From NCBI GenBank assembly GCA_033439295.1, contig JAVTLE010000008.1, positions 868,001-932,000 of the forward strand: DNA of 64,000 nucleotides, given 5' to 3'. The notes below the pieces were generated by a model. That model searched no databases and was not told where the DNA came from. It saw only the letters and a list, made by a program, of their open reading frames with translations. This document shows positions 11,912 to 21,535 of the stretch, one piece after another. Source of the stretch: Deuterostichococcus epilithicus. Its lineage: Eukaryota; Chlorophyta; Trebouxiophyceae; Prasiolales; Stichococcaceae. The number at the start of each line of letters is the position of its first letter. The stretch's first letter is position 1. The position numbers and the translations under genes are program-made.

Positions 11912-14900
11912 TCAGCCCATGCCGATGCCATTGCAGCATACATCCAGCTTGCCCTTGGGCACGGGCTTCGTCAGCATGTCGGCCAGCATCTTCTCGGTTT
12001 TCACATACTTGAATTTGACGTCTTGGCGGGCTACACGCTCCCTTGCGAAGTGGTAGATGACGTCGATATGCTTTGTGCGTGAGGACGCCACTGGGTTCTT
12101 GAGCATCTTGATTGCACTCTGGTTGTCAGCGAGGATGGTGATCGTCTGTTGGCCCATTCCGAAGTCGACGAGCAGTTGTCGTAGGTTGATCGCTTCCTTG
12201 ACGCTCATGCCGGCTGCCATGTACTCGGCTTCAGCGGTGGATGTAGCGACTGTGCTCTGCCGCTTGCTGAGCCAGCTAACAGCCCCGCCATAGAGCATGA
12301 AGACGAAGCCGGACGTCGAGCGGCGGCTGTCCAGGTCTCCAGCGTAGTCAGCATCAGTATAGCCAATGATGGGAGGAGGGCGCTCGCTCCCTTTGTAGTC
12401 GTTGAAGGTGAGGCCCTTGGTCTTAGTGTTCGCGATGTAGCGCAGAACGCCCTTGGCTACGTGCCAGTGCGCTGAGGTGGGCTTGGCCATGTACCTTGAC
12501 AAGGCGCCAGCAGCGTGCGCCAGGTCTGGCCGCGTGCACGTGCTGAGGTAGAGGATACTACCCACCAAGTGGGTGTAGTGCCCTGCCATGTCGGTGGTGA
12601 GGGGCTCGCCGCCGTCGGCACTCAGCAGCGCGCCGGGAGTGATGGGCGCGGTGCGTGTCTTGCCGTCAGCCAGGCCGTAGTGTTGCACCAATGTGTCAGC
12701 CAGCCTTTCTTGGCTTAGCTTGATGGTGCGGTTGCCGCGGTTGCGCTCGATCTTCATGTTGAGGAAGATCCTTGCATCGCCCAAGTCGTGCGCTTCAAAG
12801 GCGTCGGTGATGACAGCTTTGGCGCGCCTGATGCATTCCATGGTAGGCGCCGCCACCAGCATGTCATCCACGTAGACGAGGATGTATGTTGTGTCGCCAT
12901 CTTTATTGGTGGAGGTGTAGAGGCTCGGGTCCGCGGATGCAGCCACGAAGCCAGCCGCTACGAGCGACTCCCGCAGGCAGAGATGCCAGGCACGTGGGGC
13001 TTGGCGCAGGCCATACAGTGCCTTGTTGAGGCGGCACACCGTGTTGGCTTCGCCGTTGCCGTATCCCGGGGGTTGGTTGATGTACACTTCCTCCTCAATC
13101 TCGCCATTGAGGAAGGCGGTCTTGATGTCAAGTTGGTGGAGCTCCAGGTCCTTGACGGCAGTCAGAGCCAGAAGGGCGCGCAGGGTGGTGTGCTTGCTCA
13201 CTGGGGCGAAAACTTCTTCGAAGTCGATGCCCTCGCGCTGGCGGAAACCCTTCGCCACGAGCCGTGCCTTGTAGCGCACGATGGAGCCATCGGCGTTGCG
13301 CTTGATTTTGTAGACCCATTTTACTGGGATCGGCCGCGTGCCAGGTGGCAGCTGGGTGTACTCCCACGTATCGTGTGACGAGAGGGAGGCCAGCTCATCT
13401 TGCATTGCCGCACGCCATGCGTCAGCTTGTGGGGAAGCGACGGCTTCTTCGTAGGTGAGTGGCTCAATGGGCTCCGCGGCTGCGGTGTAGCCTTGAGCCT
13501 CGAGTGCCCGACGCGTGGGCTGCCATGCACGCCTTGTGCGGCGAGTATGCGCGACGTTGGTGTCCATGGGTTCCATAGTGTCATTGTCGGCGTCGATGCT
13601 GTTGGCGTCGTCAGCGGCAGGGGCCTCCATGCCGGCAGGGTCGTCTGTGTCGGTGGTCTCGGCATCAGTCTCGTCGGCATCAGCGGGTGGCAGCTCATCT
13701 GCTGGGTAGGTGGCAGGCTTTGCTCCGCCTAGCTTGCCGCCAGTCTCATCGAAGATGACATCATTCGAGATGACAATCTCGCCCGAACTGAGGAGGATGC
13801 GGTAACCCTTGCTGTTGGGTTGGTAGCCGACGAAGCGTCCGCGGCGTGTGTGACTGTCCAGCTTTCGCCTCAGTGGCAATGGCACCAGAGCGTACGCAGT
13901 GGCGCCAAACACCCGCATGTGGCCCACGTTGGGCTTCTTGCCGTAGAACAACTCCCACGGAGTCCGCTGCCCACTGACCGTGGGGGAGCGGTTGCGGATG
14001 TAGTTGGCAGTCAGGACAGCCTCAGCCCATGTGTTGGCTGGCATGCCAGTGTCGGACAGCATCGCCCGGGCTCGATCCATGATGGTCCGATTGAGCCGCT
14101 CAGCTGCGCCATTTTGCTCAGGGGTGTAGGTCATCGTGGTTTGATGCACGATGCCCTTGCTTTTGAGGAAGGCGCCGAGGTCCTTGTTGATGTACTCGGT
14201 CCCATTGTCGGTGCGGATGGCGCGCAGCCGGAGACCGGTCTGTGTCTCCAGCTCGTTGATCACAGCGATCGTGGTGACCGTGGTTTCGCTCTTCGCCTTG
14301 ATGGGCTTGACGACTGACAGCTTGGAGTGGTCGTCCAGATAGGTGGCGACGTACACCGCTCCGCCCAGAGATGGAACTTGCATCGGCCCTTGCAAGTCCA
14401 GGTGCAGCAGCTGTAGAGGAGTGTTGCTCACACTCGATGACGACGAGTGTGGGGAGCGCTGCTGCTTCGCCTCAATGCATGGCTCGCACGTCGGTGGTGC
14501 GGCATCCGTGAACTCCGCGGCGGTGGTCTTCATGCCGATGACCATGTCCTTGGCTGCCAGCCGCCTGAGGTTTTGGTAGCCGAGGTGACCGTAGCGACGG
14601 TGCCACAATTCGGGCGTTTCCGTGATGGCGACTTGGGCAGTGGGTGCCCTGCGCCCCTTGCGCGCTGTCCTGGGCGCCGCCGTGGATGCCGCAGTGGTTG
14701 CCGCTGTGGATGCCGCTGTGGGTGCCGCTGTGGGTGCCGCTTCAAGCTCCTTGGGTCTCATGCCGAGGAAGCTTTGTGGCTGGTTCACTGGGTCGCCGAT
14801 GCAGCCCAGCTCGTACACACTGCTGCCCTTGCACGTCGCGATTGCAATGGTGTTGTCGCCACTTTCGATGACAGCACCTTGGGGGCTGAAGTTCACGTTG

Positions 14901-15976
14901 ACGCCTGCAGCGGTTGCTCGCTTAACAGATTGAAGATTTGCCGCTGCGCTCCCGACGTAGAGGACGTTCTTGAGGGTGATTGCCTTGAAGCGATGGTAGC
15001 TTGTGGGCAAATACACTTCACCGATGGCGGTGACGGGAACGCTGCCGCTGCCGAAGGTGATTGTCATCGGCTGCGGCGGCGGCCGTGGGTTCTGTAGGCA
15101 CCCGTAGTCGTTCGTGATGTGGTCGGAGGCGCCGGAGTCGAGTATCCACTGGTTGCGCTTGGTAGTGGAGATAGCGGAGAAAGCCCAGTGGTCGGCGGTG
15201 GGCGCTGCGACAGCAGGCAGGGCCACTGTGCTGGTAGTCGGCGCGTTGCCGTTGCGCTCGTCTCGCTGGCGGCTGCGGCAGTCGCGCTTGAGATGGCCCT
15301 TCTTGTGGCAGTAGTGGCACTCGCGTGTCTCACGTGTGGAGGTCCTCGTGCCGGACGGCGCCTTCTGGGCTGCAGCTGAGCGCCCGCGGCCGTTGCTGAA
15401 GGCGCTGAAAGCCTTGCTAGCCTCGTACAGGGATGTCTGCTTGTGCTGCGCCTCGACGGTCAGCAGCTTGGAAAGGGCCGCTTCCAGCGTGACGTCATCG
15501 TCGGACGTCGTGAGGGTAGTCCTGATAACAGCGTAGTCCGGCGGCAGGCCGTTCAGGATGCTGAGCAGCACGTCCTGGTCAGTGACTGAGCTGCCGGCGG
15601 ATTGCAGCTGGTTGGCGATGGCGCGCGCGCGCGCCACGTACGTTTCCACGTTTTCGTCCGGCTGCATGTGCAGCGCGGCCATTTGCTGCTTGAGCAGGAG
15701 GGCTTGCGCCTTGCTGCTTGCCTGATAGATGGACTTCAGCTGCCGCCACGCCTCAGCTGCTGTCTCGCATCTTTCGATGATAGGCAGGTGGTTGTCCCCG
15801 ACCCACATGGTTAGGTAGCTGAGCGCCGTATCCGATGATTCGGTCGTGGCTGCTCCAGGGGTGCTGATGGCAGTCCAGTGACCCTTGATGGTCAGCTGCG
15901 CCTTCGCGCGCAGGCTCCATGCGGCGTAGTTGTTCGTGCCTAGCCGCTCGAACTTGTCGTTCGCTTTTGTCGTCAT
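11912..15976 (-). CDS. copia Gag-Pol polyprotein
   Basis: 1354 codons from the in-frame ATG at 15976; the frame is open to 16009, but only with non-ATG starts. Domains in order: UBN2-type Gag (NNYAAWSLRAKAQL), zinc knuckle CHYCHKKGHLKRDC, aspartic protease WILDSGASDHIT, GAG-pre-integrase LWHRRYGHLGYQNL, integrase core (LHLDLQGPM, RTDNGTEY, PEQNGAAERLNRTI giving the D,D,E triad), reverse transcriptase (KARLVAKGFRQREGIDFEE, DIKTAFLNG, LVYVDDMLVA with the YVDD site) and RNase H (YTDADYAGDLDSRRSTSGF, STAEAEYMA). No internal stops or frameshifts. It encodes everything needed for reverse transcription and integration; Gag and Pol are in one frame, as in most copia elements. Confidence 0.97.
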   Translation of the reverse strand: MTTKANDKFERLGTNNYAAWSLRAKAQLTIKGHWTAISTPGAATTESSDTALSYLTMWVGDNHLPIIERCETAAEAWRQLKSIYQASSKAQALLLKQQMAALHMQPDENVETYVARARAIANQLQSAGSSVTDQDVLLSILNGLPPDYAVIRTTLTTSDDDVTLEAALSKLLTVEAQHKQTSLYEASKAFSAFSNGRGRSAAAQKAPSGTRTSTRETRECHYCHKKGHLKRDCRSRQRDERNGNAPTTSTVALPAVAAPTADHWAFSAISTTKRNQWILDSGASDHITNDYGCLQNPRPPPQPMTITFGSGSVPVTAIGEVYLPTSYHRFKAITLKNVLYVGSAAANLQSVKRATAAGVNVNFSPQGAVIESGDNTIAIATCKGSSVYELGCIGDPVNQPQSFLGMRPKELEAAPTAAPTAASTAATTAASTAAPRTARKGRRAPTAQVAITETPELWHRRYGHLGYQNLRRLAAKDMVIGMKTTAAEFTDAAPPTCEPCIEAKQQRSPHSSSSSVSNTPLQLLHLDLQGPMQVPSLGGAVYVATYLDDHSKLSVVKPIKAKSETTVTTIAVINELETQTGLRLRAIRTDNGTEYINKDLGAFLKSKGIVHQTTMTYTPEQNGAAERLNRTIMDRARAMLSDTGMPANTWAEAVLTANYIRNRSPTVSGQRTPWELFYGKKPNVGHMRVFGATAYALVPLPLRRKLDSHTRRGRFVGYQPNSKGYRILLSSGEIVISNDVIFDETGGKLGGAKPATYPADELPPADADETDAETTDTDDPAGMEAPAADDANSIDADNDTMEPMDTNVAHTRRTRRAWQPTRRALEAQGYTAAAEPIEPLTYEEAVASPQADAWRAAMQDELASLSSHDTWEYTQLPPGTRPIPVKWVYKIKRNADGSIVRYKARLVAKGFRQREGIDFEEVFAPVSKHTTLRALLALTAVKDLELHQLDIKTAFLNGEIEEEVYINQPPGYGNGEANTVCRLNKALYGLRQAPRAWHLCLRESLVAAGFVAASADPSLYTSTNKDGDTTYILVYVDDMLVAAPTMECIRRAKAVITDAFEAHDLGDARIFLNMKIERNRGNRTIKLSQERLADTLVQHYGLADGKTRTAPITPGALLSADGGEPLTTDMAGHYTHLVGSILYLSTCTRPDLAHAAGALSRYMAKPTSAHWHVAKGVLRYIANTKTKGLTFNDYKGSERPPPIIGYTDADYAGDLDSRRSTSGFVFMLYGGAVSWLSKRQSTVATSTAEAEYMAAGMSVKEAINLRQLLVDFGMGQQTITILADNQSAIKMLKNPVASSRTKHIDVIYHFARERVARQDVKFKYVKTEKMLADMLTKPVPKGKLDVCCNGIGMG

Positions 15977-16090
15977 GACTGCTCGAGTCGATGTCCGTGT
16001 TTCTTGCAAGCTGTGCGAGCTTGGCCTTCACCAAGAAACTTCTCAAACGTACTGACGACGTTTGCTTTCACACGTTAGTTGCGCGTTAGC

Positions 16091-16108
16091 GTGTGAGGGC
16101 CCATAACC
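16091..16108 (-). promoter_or_regulatory. copia primer-binding site, half-tRNA initiator Met type
   Basis: Directly next to the 5' LTR. Sense strand reads GGTTATGGGCCCTCACAC. Twelve bases, GGTTATGGGCCC, are complementary to the anticodon arm of eukaryotic initiator tRNA-Met (GGGCCCAUAACC around the CAU anticodon), not to a tRNA 3' end. This is the arrangement of Drosophila copia and yeast Ty5, where a cleaved tRNA half primes. Confidence 0.8.
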
Positions 16109-16362
16109 TGTTGAATGTTCTGTGGACTAGACGGAGATAGTCGCACAGAGTTCGGTGTGAGGAGACGGAAGGCTTACAGTTATGAGCACGTCGGAGTGCT
16201 CTTATACTATCAATACGGAAGGTTCTCGCGTTTAGCTCATCGAAGCTGCTAGAGCTGCTGCACTCGCTTCACGTCAGGTGCAGCTCAATCAACACGTGCT
16301 GAACATAACGAGCTGTGCCATTAGGTACTAACAATACCGACCTTAATGCACTAATCTCAACA
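16109..16362 (-). repeat. copia 5' LTR
   Basis: 254 bp, TG...CA. Carries the promoter in the minus direction. Followed on the right by the target duplication AATAC and the rest of LINE copy 1. Confidence 0.95.
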
Positions 16363-16894
16363 AATACTGTGCAGTCAAGTGACTGACTATAGCACAGGCC
16401 CAAAGGCGGTCGGGATGCGCAACGGCAAGCGACAAGCTGAGGGAACACACGGAAAGGGCGTCGAGCAGACCAAAACGACATCGGCAACCACGTCCAGTCA
16501 TAGAGTCGTGTGCCACAGCGCCCGCGGGTAAACCCAGCAAACCCCGCGCAGACATACAGGCCCAGTTGCGCACAAGGCACCGAGCTCTCTGGCTCGCTGG
16601 GACCGGAAACGCCGTGAGGCGCCCTGCATGCTGGTGGAAGCAGACCAAACACAAAAGCCAAGGACTGGAAAACACATGCTAGGCCTAACCTCCTGCTGCC
16701 AAGGCTGCGGGATGTCTGACTGCGCAACATGTCTAAAGTGCCCCCGGCACCTGAGCTAGCCGCTCCCATCGCAGGATTCCGTGAGCGCTATGGCACACCA
16801 CTCCGAAACCCAAACACAGAAAATGAAATCGCCATCTACCCCCATGCCGACCCCAAAAGTCCCGACAGCAAGGTGCCCTCTGCCTCGAAAGCAT
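16363..16894 (-). mobile_element. LINE copy 1, 3' UTR only
   Basis: Minus-oriented 3' UTR of the CAAGTC-tailed LINE, cut off at its 5' side at CTCGAAAGCAT, where the tail of the next copy begins. No coding part remains. Confidence 0.85.
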
Positions 16895-17655
16895 TTTTGG
16901 TCTTGGTCTTGGTTACATACTGTGCAGTCAAGTGGCTGACTATAGCACAGGCCCGAAGGCGGTCGGAATGCGCAACAGCAAGCGACATGCTGAGGGAACA
17001 AACGGAAAGGGCGTCGAGCAGACCAAAACGACATCGGCAACCATGTCCAGTCATAGAGTCATGTGCCACAGCACTCGCGGGTAAACCCAGTAAACCCCGC
17101 GCAGACATACAGGACCACTTGCGCACAAGGCGTCGAGCTGTCTGGCTCGCTGGGACCGGAAACGCCGTGAGGCGCCCTGCATGCTGGTGGAAGCAGACCA
17201 AACACAAAAGCCAAGGACTGAAAACACCTGCTAAGCCTAACATCCCGCTGCCAAGGCTACGGGATGTCTGACTGCGCAACATGCCTAAAGTGCCCCCGGC
17301 ATCTGAGCTAGCCGCTCCCATCGCAGGATTCCGCGAGCGCTATTATGGCACCACTCCGAAACCCAAACACAGAGAATGAAATCGCCATCTACCCCCATGC
17401 CGACCCCCAAAAGTCCCGACAGCAAGGTGACCTCTGCCTCGAAAGCATGATGATGATAGGCCTCATTGAGAGCTCGAGCCCAAGCCCTCTAGCTCCGCGC
17501 AGCGATCGGCGCAATGCCGCAGAAACACCCCCAAGCTGGCAGGGTCCTGCTGCATGAACGCCTCGACTGTGGCGTCGCCCCGGCTGAACAGCTCCACGTG
17601 CTGGAGGCGCTGGTCTAGCAGAGCAGAACACCCCCAGAGCATGTGCTTTGCGTCA

Positions 17656-17788
17656 CCCATCGCTATCGATCACCTTCGGGTTACACTCCACCGTCTCTTG
17701 GTTGTGTATATAAGTGGATTTAATTCCCCTTTCACCACCAACCCTCCGGTCAAAGGTTCTTTCACTTTTCACGCTCCACCACCCCCAA
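17656..17788 (+). mobile_element. SINE-like repeat, 5'-truncated
   Basis: Retains the body and the 3' end (CACGCTCCACCACCCCC) but lacks the tRNA-like head. It splits the LINE C-terminal coding region; comparison with 28255-28275 shows the empty site, and TCA is duplicated at the borders. Confidence 0.8.
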
Positions 17789-18376
17789 TCATCAACCTCG
17801 CCGCTGTCGCAGCGCTGACAACTGCGCTGCTCGCGCGGCAGCCTGGCCCACCGCCCTGTCTCCACCCGCAGCCAATGGGAGCCGGTGCGTAACAACGCCA
17901 GCCGAACGCGGCCGGNGCCGGAGGCCACCGCCTGCAAATACATAGCTGGTTCGTAGGCACCAAAAGCCAGAGGGCCCCGAATCTGCAACAACTCGCGTAC
18001 CTTGCGGGCGTCGCTGCCATTCACCGACTCACAGTGTCGGCGCTGCAGCACCGCCGTGGCTGCGTCAGGGTCGATGTGCTGCGGCACACCGTCAACAATG
18101 GGGGACATGAAGTCCAGGAACGAGGCCACCTGGGCTGCCCGGCGGCCGAGTGGATGCCGCCGCCGCGGCCGGCCATGCTGACGTTCTCGAGGAACGCCTG
18201 CTTGGTCAGCCGCGTGTCGGGCATGTCCACCAGCCGGTTCCAGAAGCGGCAGATCAGCGTCACTGCTGTGTGCGCCGCCTCAAAGCGGCCCGCCTCGCCG
18301 AGTAGCGCCGCCTTGGGCGTGCCTGCACGCACACCAAGAGGCACGCCCGCCAAGAAGCGCCCGCAAAAAGCTCCTC

Positions 18377-18410
18377 TTGGACTTGGACTTGGTTACATAC
18401 TGTGCAGTCA
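18377..18410 (-). mobile_element. 34-bp LINE stub (tail only)
   Basis: Two ACTTGG units plus GTTACATACTGTGCAGTCA inserted in the reverse transcriptase of copy 2. The empty site is seen at 28828-28860. CTC is repeated at both borders, consistent with a short target duplication. An extremely 5'-truncated insertion. Confidence 0.8.
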
Positions 18411-19322
18411 CTCTGCACTTCCTCACAAGCCTCCAGGCCGCTGGCCTTGCCACACAGCGCCCCAGGCCCCCAAGTCTCCACACCGTACAGCATCACCGGG
18501 CGCACAAGTGCGTCAAAGAGATGCATGAGCAGTGCAGGATCATGCAGCCTGAGATCACGACAGCGATTATGCAGTGCGAGCGCGGCGCGTCGGGCGGACG
18601 CCGCCCGGTCAGCTGCGCTCGACGCAAACGGCTTTGTGCTGTGCAGGTCAACCCCCAGGTACCTGAACGTGTCAAGCACCTCGATGGGGGCGGACATGTA
18701 GGTGAGCTGTGGCGCCGCCACCGCGCCGCGCGCGGTGGTGTACACCACCACCTTCGTCTTCTTGATGTTGACGGTGAGCCGCCAGCGCTTGCTGTAGGCC
18801 TGCAAGAGGTCCAGCTGCGCCTGCAGGCCGGCGACGGTGGTGGACACCAGTGCCAGGTCGTCCGCGTAGAAGAGTGCCGGCGTCTGCAAGCCGGTGCACG
18901 CCGGACAGTGTGGGAAGGGCGGAGCCGGCTTCGAGCTCAGCTTGGAAGTCATCAATGAAGATGCCAAATAGGGTTGGAGAAAGTGGGCAGCCCTGTTTCA
19001 CACCTAGCAGGGAATCGAACGTGGCAGACATGCCGTCAGCAAACTGCACCCCCATGGGCACCTCCGCATACAAAGCCTGCACCGCCCGCAAGAAGTCCCC
19101 ATGCACCCCGATGCGTTGCAGTTTGTGCCACAGCAGGTCACGTGGAATGGTGTCATATGCTTTTTTGAAGTCAACGTAACATACATACAGCGGCTTTTTG
19201 TCTGCACGGGCTCGCTCAATGAGCGTGTGGAGCACAAACACCTGGTCAGTGGTGCGGTGGTCCCTCCGGAAGCCAGCCTGTCCGCGGGCACGCAGCCCGT
19301 GGCGCTCGGTCCACTCCATGAG

Positions 19323-19357
19323 CCTCTTTCACTTTTCACGCTCCACCACCCCCAAGT
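19323..19357 (+). mobile_element. SINE-like 3' stub
   Basis: About 34 bp, the last part of the SINE-like repeat (CTTTTCACGCTCCACCACCC), inserted in the reverse transcriptase of LINE copy 2. Interrupts the frame. Confidence 0.7.
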
Positions 19358-19716
19358 CTTGTTGAGCATCGTTGCATACAGCTTTGCTAAAAGAGAGCCC
19401 ACCGCGATGCCGCGGTAGTTGCCAGGGTCAGTAACGTCACCACCCTTGTGGATGGGGGTGATACCGCAAAGCGCCCAAGCGCGCGGCAGCGCCCCCACCC
19501 TCTGGCAGGCATTGGAGACGGCAGCAAGACACGGCGCGAGCTCAGCAGCAGCAACAGAGAGGGCGTCAAGCTTAAGCACACCCACAGTTGACTTGCCACC
19601 ATGCAGGGACTCAATGCCCTTAGTGACAGAGGCACCTGTGACTTGCACAGTCAACTCGGAACCGTCTGCGGCTGGTGGCGCGGCGCCGGCGTCGGCTGTC
19701 GGGTCCTCTTGCACAT

Positions 19717-20039
19717 CTTGGGGGTGGTGGAGCGTGAAAAGTGAAAGAACCTTTGACCGGAAGGTTGGTTGTGAAAGTGGAATTAAATCCACTTATATAC
19801 ACAACCAAGAGATGGTGGAGTGTCACCCGAAGGTGATCGATAGCGATGGGTGATTGCCGAAGCAATGCGAAAGCAGGGCAGTCATATGTATGACTATGAT
19901 CCAATTCACTCCTTTTTTTTGTCCGCATGAGGAATCGAACTCGAGACCCCATGGGTATTTTTCCGTTTTCCAACCACTTGGGGGTGGTGGAGCGTGAAAA
20001 GTGAAAGAACCTTTGACCGGAAGGTTGGTTGTGAAAGTG
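19717..20039 (-). mobile_element. SINE-like repeat, full copy plus partial copy in tandem
   Basis: Full unit 19717-19976, then 63 bp of the same 3' end again at 19977-20039. The tRNA-like head is at 19917-19975 on the minus strand. Inserted between the endonuclease and reverse-transcriptase parts of LINE copy 2. Confidence 0.8.
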
Positions 20040-20059
20040 AAACATGAAACATCAGAAGG

Positions 20060-21535
20060 GATGACGGGCTGCTGCCACAGCAGATCACGAAATTAGTCAG
20101 CCATGGCAGCAACAGGCACAGCGCAGACACGCTTCTTGGCAACTTTGAATTTGCCCCAAAAGCGTGCCGGGTTGGCCTGGGCCAGAGTGAGGAGGGCGAT
20201 GGCCTGGCTGCGCGTCCAGCGGCTCAGCTTGCGCCGCAGCGCGCGCTGGTACTCAGCGCGCGCCGTGCGAGCCGCGTGCGAACGCGGATCGCTGCGCATG
20301 GCCTGCCGCGCTGCGCGCCGGCCGTCGGCCAGCTCCTTGTCCCACCAGTCTGGCTGCTCCTTGGCGCCGCGCCGCCGCCCCTTGGCGGCCGGCTGCGATG
20401 CCAGCACCTGTGCCTGCGTGCGCTCAACGAAAGAGTCGAACTGCTATCCTGCTCATGGATGTCTGCAGGGGTCGCGGCAACACAAGCTGCAACCTCCATC
20501 AGGTGCAGATCCATGACTGAGTCAGGCTGCCGCAGCAGCTCCTGCCATGCGGCCAGCTGCGCGTCCGTCTTAAGGCGCGGCGGCTCGGGAGCCGGCGGCG
20601 GCGGCGGCGGCATTGCGGGCCGGCGGCGCGGGTGCCGCCGTTGCGAGGTCGGGCTGGCTGCGGAGCGATGCTCTATCTGCAAGACCACAGCAAGGTGGTC
20701 CGACTCCGGCGCCGGCAGCACCTGCAAAGACTGAATGAGGGGCATGGCGTCAGGGCTGGCCAGCACATAGTCGATGAGGCTGCTGCCCTCGTGACTCTGG
20801 CTGACAAAAGTGACCTGTCCTTGCTCATCACCCGACACACGACCGTTAGCAATGCGCATGCTGGTGGAGATGCACAGATCGAGCAGCTCCGTGCCCCACA
20901 GGTTTGGCCGCGCCAGCGGGTCGCGACTGTGTCGCTGCGACCGCACTGGCTCGGCGCCGGTGGACAGGAAAGGCTCCCGAATGGGGTGAGTGATGGTCCC
21001 GGGAAAATCCGGGAATGTGGCTGTGCGTGCATTCAGGTCCCCAATGACAAAGACATGACCCAAGCGCGAGGTGGCCCCAACCTCCTCACGCAATGCCTCC
21101 CAAACCGCAGGTCCCTTCCCAGCTAGTGCTGAGCTGCCCTCTGGCGGAATGTAGCATGCAAACATGTATGCATCCTCCTCCTGCCCGATGCAGCCATCAA
21201 GACGCAACAAGGCATAGCAGCCATGTGGCCCTGTCGACAGCACCGTGACCCTTAATGCCAGCGCGTCGGCGACGTAGACGGCGATGCCACCTCGCGTGCC
21301 GCCGTGCTGAAGCTTTCGGCTCCGAGGCAGGTTGAGGCTAGCGGTGTAGCCTGCCAGCTCCGGCGCGTCAGCGCCCTCCCGCAGCCACGTCTCCGTGAAC
21401 ACCAAAACATCGTAGGCCGCTCCCTGGATGGCCTGCGTGATAGCAAACGTATCTCTTGAGAGCCAGCCATGGACGTTCAGGTGCAACACGGACAATGAGC
21501 TGTGAGGGGACCGGACGGCGCCGGGCGCAGCCCGG
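20060..21535 (-). pseudogene. LINE ORF2 N-terminal part: APE-type endonuclease
   Basis: Frame open from about 21535 to 20224. Motifs in order: VLHLNVHGWL, DVLVFTETWL (metal-binding Glu), GGIAVYVAD, MFACYIPPEG, FVIGDLNAR (Asp/Asn), SLIDYVLASPDA and ESDHLAVVL (catalytic SDH). These are the landmarks of the apurinic-type endonuclease that nicks target DNA for LINE insertion. Frame changes occur near 20230. The open frame continues rightwards past 21535 only by reading antisense through the neighbouring copy, so those residues are not real. Confidence 0.85.

Larger units (their letters stand above)
11529..16362 (-). mobile_element. Ty1/copia LTR retrotransposon, apparently intact
   Basis: Bounded by two LTRs, 11529-11781 and 16109-16362, that differ by a single one-base indel (CGTCGAGTG versus CGTCGGAGTG). 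The LTRs begin TG and end CA. The 5-bp target duplication AATAC lies at 11524-11528 and 16363-16367. One uninterrupted polyprotein frame (11912-15976) has the copia order protease, integrase, reverse transcriptase, RNase H. The primer-binding site adjoins the 5' LTR (right-hand side) and a purine-rich tract (GCGTGGGAG in the sense direction, 11782-11790) adjoins the 3' LTR. Near-identical LTRs and an open frame argue for a recent insertion. Confidence 0.96.
17466..19716 (-). pseudogene. LINE ORF2 reverse transcriptase and C-terminal region, interrupted
   Basis: Fragments read ITPIHKGGDVTDPGNYRGIA, LYVCYVDFKKAYDTIPRDLL, VKQGCPLSPTLFGIFIDDF, TPALFYADDLALVS (YADD catalytic site), KTKVVVYTT. The C-terminal zinc motif CQRCDSGEVDD...HMLWGC is split here by a SINE-like insertion. 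Frames are broken at 19323, 18890, 18377 and 17656. Confidence 0.88.

Noticed and set aside
16729-17271. 180-codon open frame and similar frames near 27513 and 29077
   Set aside because: All lie antisense in copies of the LINE 3' UTR; recurrence reflects the repeat, not a gene.
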